The position numbers and the translations under genes were made by a program. Below are positions 4,502 to 6,117 of a stretch of 6,117 nt of DNA, one piece after another. Position 1 is the first letter of the stretch. The number at the start of each line of letters is the position of its first letter. The stretch is from Bacillota bacterium. Its GTDB lineage: Bacteria > Bacillota > Bacilli > Bacillales_B > DSM-18226. Location of the stretch: NCBI GenBank assembly GCA_021821235.1, contig JAKACS010000208.1, positions 1 to 6,117 on the forward strand. The letters are read 5' to 3'. The notes under the pieces were generated by a model. The model saw only the letters and a program-made list of their open reading frames with translations, did no database searches and was not told where the DNA came from.

Positions 4502-4521
4502 GATTCAAGATTTGGTAAACC

Positions 4522-4551
4522 GAATGAATTGAACAGCCATTAGCTAAACTA
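4522..4551 (+). promoter_or_regulatory. Weaker sigma-G-like promoter upstream of ligD
   Basis: GAATG (4522-4526) fits gHATR and is followed after 18 nt by TAAACTA (4545-4551), which matches four of the six specified CATXHTA positions. The predicted start, near 4559, sits just before the ribosome site. A sigma-A alternative (TTGAAC at 4529-4534) lacks a good -10. The weak -10 keeps confidence low. Confidence 0.35.
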
Positions 4552-4561
4552 AATGAAAAGG

Positions 4562-4585
4562 AAAGGAAGGATGCATGTAGAATGA
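4562..4585 (+). promoter_or_regulatory. ligD ribosome site with a four-codon ORF overlapping the ligD start
   Basis: AAAGGAAGG (4562-4570) lies 11 nt before the ligD ATG, slightly far. Directly after it, ATG CAT GTA GAA TGA (4571-4585) forms a four-codon reading frame whose stop overlaps the ligD ATG as ATGA. It may couple translation, or simply be chance. Confidence 0.3.
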
Positions 4586-6117
4586 AGCCAATGCTTCCCA
4601 CTTTGAGCTTTACTGTTCCGGAAAAACCCAATTGGTTTTATGAAGTCAAATATGATGGCTTCCGAGCCATTTTATCATGGGATGAAGAGAGGCTCGAAAT
4701 CAACAGCAGAAATGAAAAATCACTGCTCGGGCTTTTTCCTGAGCTAAATGATTATCTTTCCACAAATGAAGCGCAATTTCGTCCGTTTTTCCCACTCGAG
4801 TTAGATGGTGAACTTGTTTTACTGGAAAATGAATATAAAGCCAATTTTTCTGCGATTCAGAAACGGGGAAAAATGAAGTCAGTGCAAAAGATACGCTCGC
4901 TCGCAAGTAGCAAACCGTGTCGATTGCTGGTTTTTGACCTGTTAAAAATAAACGGAACTTCTATTAAAAGCGCACCATTCACAAAGCGCAAGGAGCGGCT
5001 GACTGCTTTATTTAAGGAGGCTGATTTAGAAATCGCTGTCAGCGTAGACAATGACCAACTGCTTCAGCTTGTTGCGGCTTCCTCCGATTTTCAACCTTTA
5101 TGGCAAAAAGTTGTCGCACATGACGGCGAAGGCATTGTTTGCAAACAAAAACAAAGTTTGTGGGAGGAAGGAAAACGATCGGATCAATGGATAAAATACA
5201 AAAATTGGAAATATGTCGTGTGCTTTGTAACAGCCTATGATAAGAAAAACGGCTATTTTGAAGTTGCTATTTACAATCACCATGAAATTTTACGAATCGG
5301 ACAAGTGTTATTTGGTTTTAAACCGGAAGAAAAACAAGCATTAAAGCAAATTATTCTGAAAAACAAACTTCAAGAGAACCAGCAAGTGATCTCTGTTCAT
5401 CCGGCTATTTGCCTTGAAGTGAAGTATTTGGAAGTATATGAAAAGGAATTGCGTGAACCGCATTTCCACCGTTTTCGCTTTGATGTAAAACCGGAGAATT
5501 GTACATATGAACGTTTTCAGGAGCAGCAACGGAATACAACCGTTTTACTTGAAATTACTCATCCTGAAAAACCTCTTTGGCGCAGCCTCGGAATTTTGAA
5601 ACAGGACTACCTCCACTATTTGCAAGTCGTTTCGCCGCACATGCTGCCCTTTTTAAAAGACCGGTTGTTGACCGTTATTCGGTATCCACACGGAATGGGT
5701 GGAGAACCGTTTTATCAGAAAAATTGTCCGGATTATGCACCCGATTCTATTCAAACCTACATCAATGACAACATTCATTACATTTTATGCAACGATATTG
5801 AGACACTTTTATGGCTTGGAAACCAGCTGGCAATAGAATTTCACATTCCCTTTCAAACAATCAAAAGTTATGGCCCAAGCGAAATTGTCTTTGATTTGGA
5901 TCCGCCGTCAAAAGACCATTTTCATCTCGCAGTAAAAGCGGCATTTGAAATCAAATCCGTCCTTGATCAATTGAACCTTATTGCATTTGTGAAAACTTCG
6001 GGGAACAAAGGATTACAGATTTATCTTCCACTGCCTGACGGCACTTATTCATATGAGGATACACGAAAGTTCACCAGCTTTATCGCTGACTATCTTGTTT
6101 CCCGCAATCCAGAAGCG
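4582..6117 (+). CDS. ligD: ATP-dependent DNA ligase/polymerase LigD, N-terminal 512 residues (runs off window)
   Basis: NHEJ repair enzyme: an ATP-dependent ligase fused to an archaeo-eukaryotic-primase-type polymerase, which fills gaps with nucleotides and seals Ku-bound ends. The ligase domain comes first: motif I KYDGFR (23-28; K23 is the AMP-accepting lysine), motif III LELDGELV (72-79), motif IIIa LLVFDLL (115-121), motif IV DGEGIVCK (181-188) and motif V WIKYK (203-207). An OB-fold follows to about 305. The polymerase domain begins near 322 (LLEITHPEKPLW); it has VIRYPHG (365-371), FYQKN (377-381), FHIPFQT (420-426), the metal-binding FDLDPP (437-442; D438, D440) and SGNKGLQIYLPL (473-484). 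The third catalytic Asp and roughly 100 residues lie beyond the window. The order ligase-polymerase without a phosphoesterase domain is that of B. subtilis LigD (about 611 residues). No frameshift seen. Start ATG 4582-4584; a second in-frame ATG is at codon 4. Confidence 0.96.
   Translation, partial: MKPMLPTLSFTVPEKPNWFYEVKYDGFRAILSWDEERLEINSRNEKSLLGLFPELNDYLSTNEAQFRPFFPLELDGELVLLENEYKANFSAIQKRGKMKSVQKIRSLASSKPCRLLVFDLLKINGTSIKSAPFTKRKERLTALFKEADLEIAVSVDNDQLLQLVAASSDFQPLWQKVVAHDGEGIVCKQKQSLWEEGKRSDQWIKYKNWKYVVCFVTAYDKKNGYFEVAIYNHHEILRIGQVLFGFKPEEKQALKQIILKNKLQENQQVISVHPAICLEVKYLEVYEKELREPHFHRFRFDVKPENCTYERFQEQQRNTTVLLEITHPEKPLWRSLGILKQDYLHYLQVVSPHMLPFLKDRLLTVIRYPHGMGGEPFYQKNCPDYAPDSIQTYINDNIHYILCNDIETLLWLGNQLAIEFHIPFQTIKSYGPSEIVFDLDPPSKDHFHLAVKAAFEIKSVLDQLNLIAFVKTSGNKGLQIYLPLPDGTYSYEDTRKFTSFIADYLVSRNPEA

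Noticed and set aside
1..6117. Mobile element, CRISPR array or phage attachment site near the tRNA genes
   Set aside because: No transposase or integrase, no spaced repeat array and no duplicated tRNA 3' end were visible.

Overview
This window looks like chromosomal DNA of a low-GC, probably endospore-forming Bacillaceae member. The AT-rich composition, strong AAAGG/GGAGG-type ribosome binding sites, TTG starts, tRNA genes with and without encoded CCA, a YdjO-type zinc protein, and a Bacillus-type two-domain LigD (ligase then polymerase) beside Ku all point that way. Genus is not resolvable by eye.

Left end (1-1494, minus strand): the start of a fructose operon. A DeoR-family regulator of the FruR type (fruR) is followed, with a 4-base ATGA overlap, by 1-phosphofructokinase (fruK), which runs off the window edge. 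Upstream of fruR lie tandem 10-bp repeats resembling the FruR operator of low-GC Gram-positives and a perfect match to the catabolite-responsive element (cre) consensus. Both overlap a plausible sigma-A promoter. A perfect 12+12 bp palindrome lies further upstream.

Middle (1588-2045, plus strand): a four-tRNA operon (Leu-CAG, Pro-CGG, Gly-CCC, Ser-CGA) with its own extended -10 promoter and terminator. All four anticodons begin with C, so each reads one G-ending codon. Next (2079-2443) is a small acidic protein gene of unknown function. It converges on a YdjO-like cold-inducible zinc-ribbon gene, with a long hairpin between them that can serve both strands. The ydjO-like gene has a strong promoter about 140 nt upstream of its TTG start and so a long, partly structured leader.

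Right part (2875-6117): a PAP2-family membrane phosphatase and ku on the minus strand, separated by a strong terminator, then ligD on the plus strand, divergent from ku and cut by the window end. Ku binds broken DNA ends and LigD fills and seals them, forming the bacterial non-homologous end-joining (NHEJ) pathway. The 120-base ku-ligD spacer contains sigma-G-like promoter matches in both directions, which fits NHEJ as a spore or germination repair system.

No mobile element, CRISPR array or obviously new multi-gene system is visible. The most informative signals are regulatory: the fru control region, the all-C34 tRNA operon, the ydjO leader and the divergent ku/ligD promoter region.
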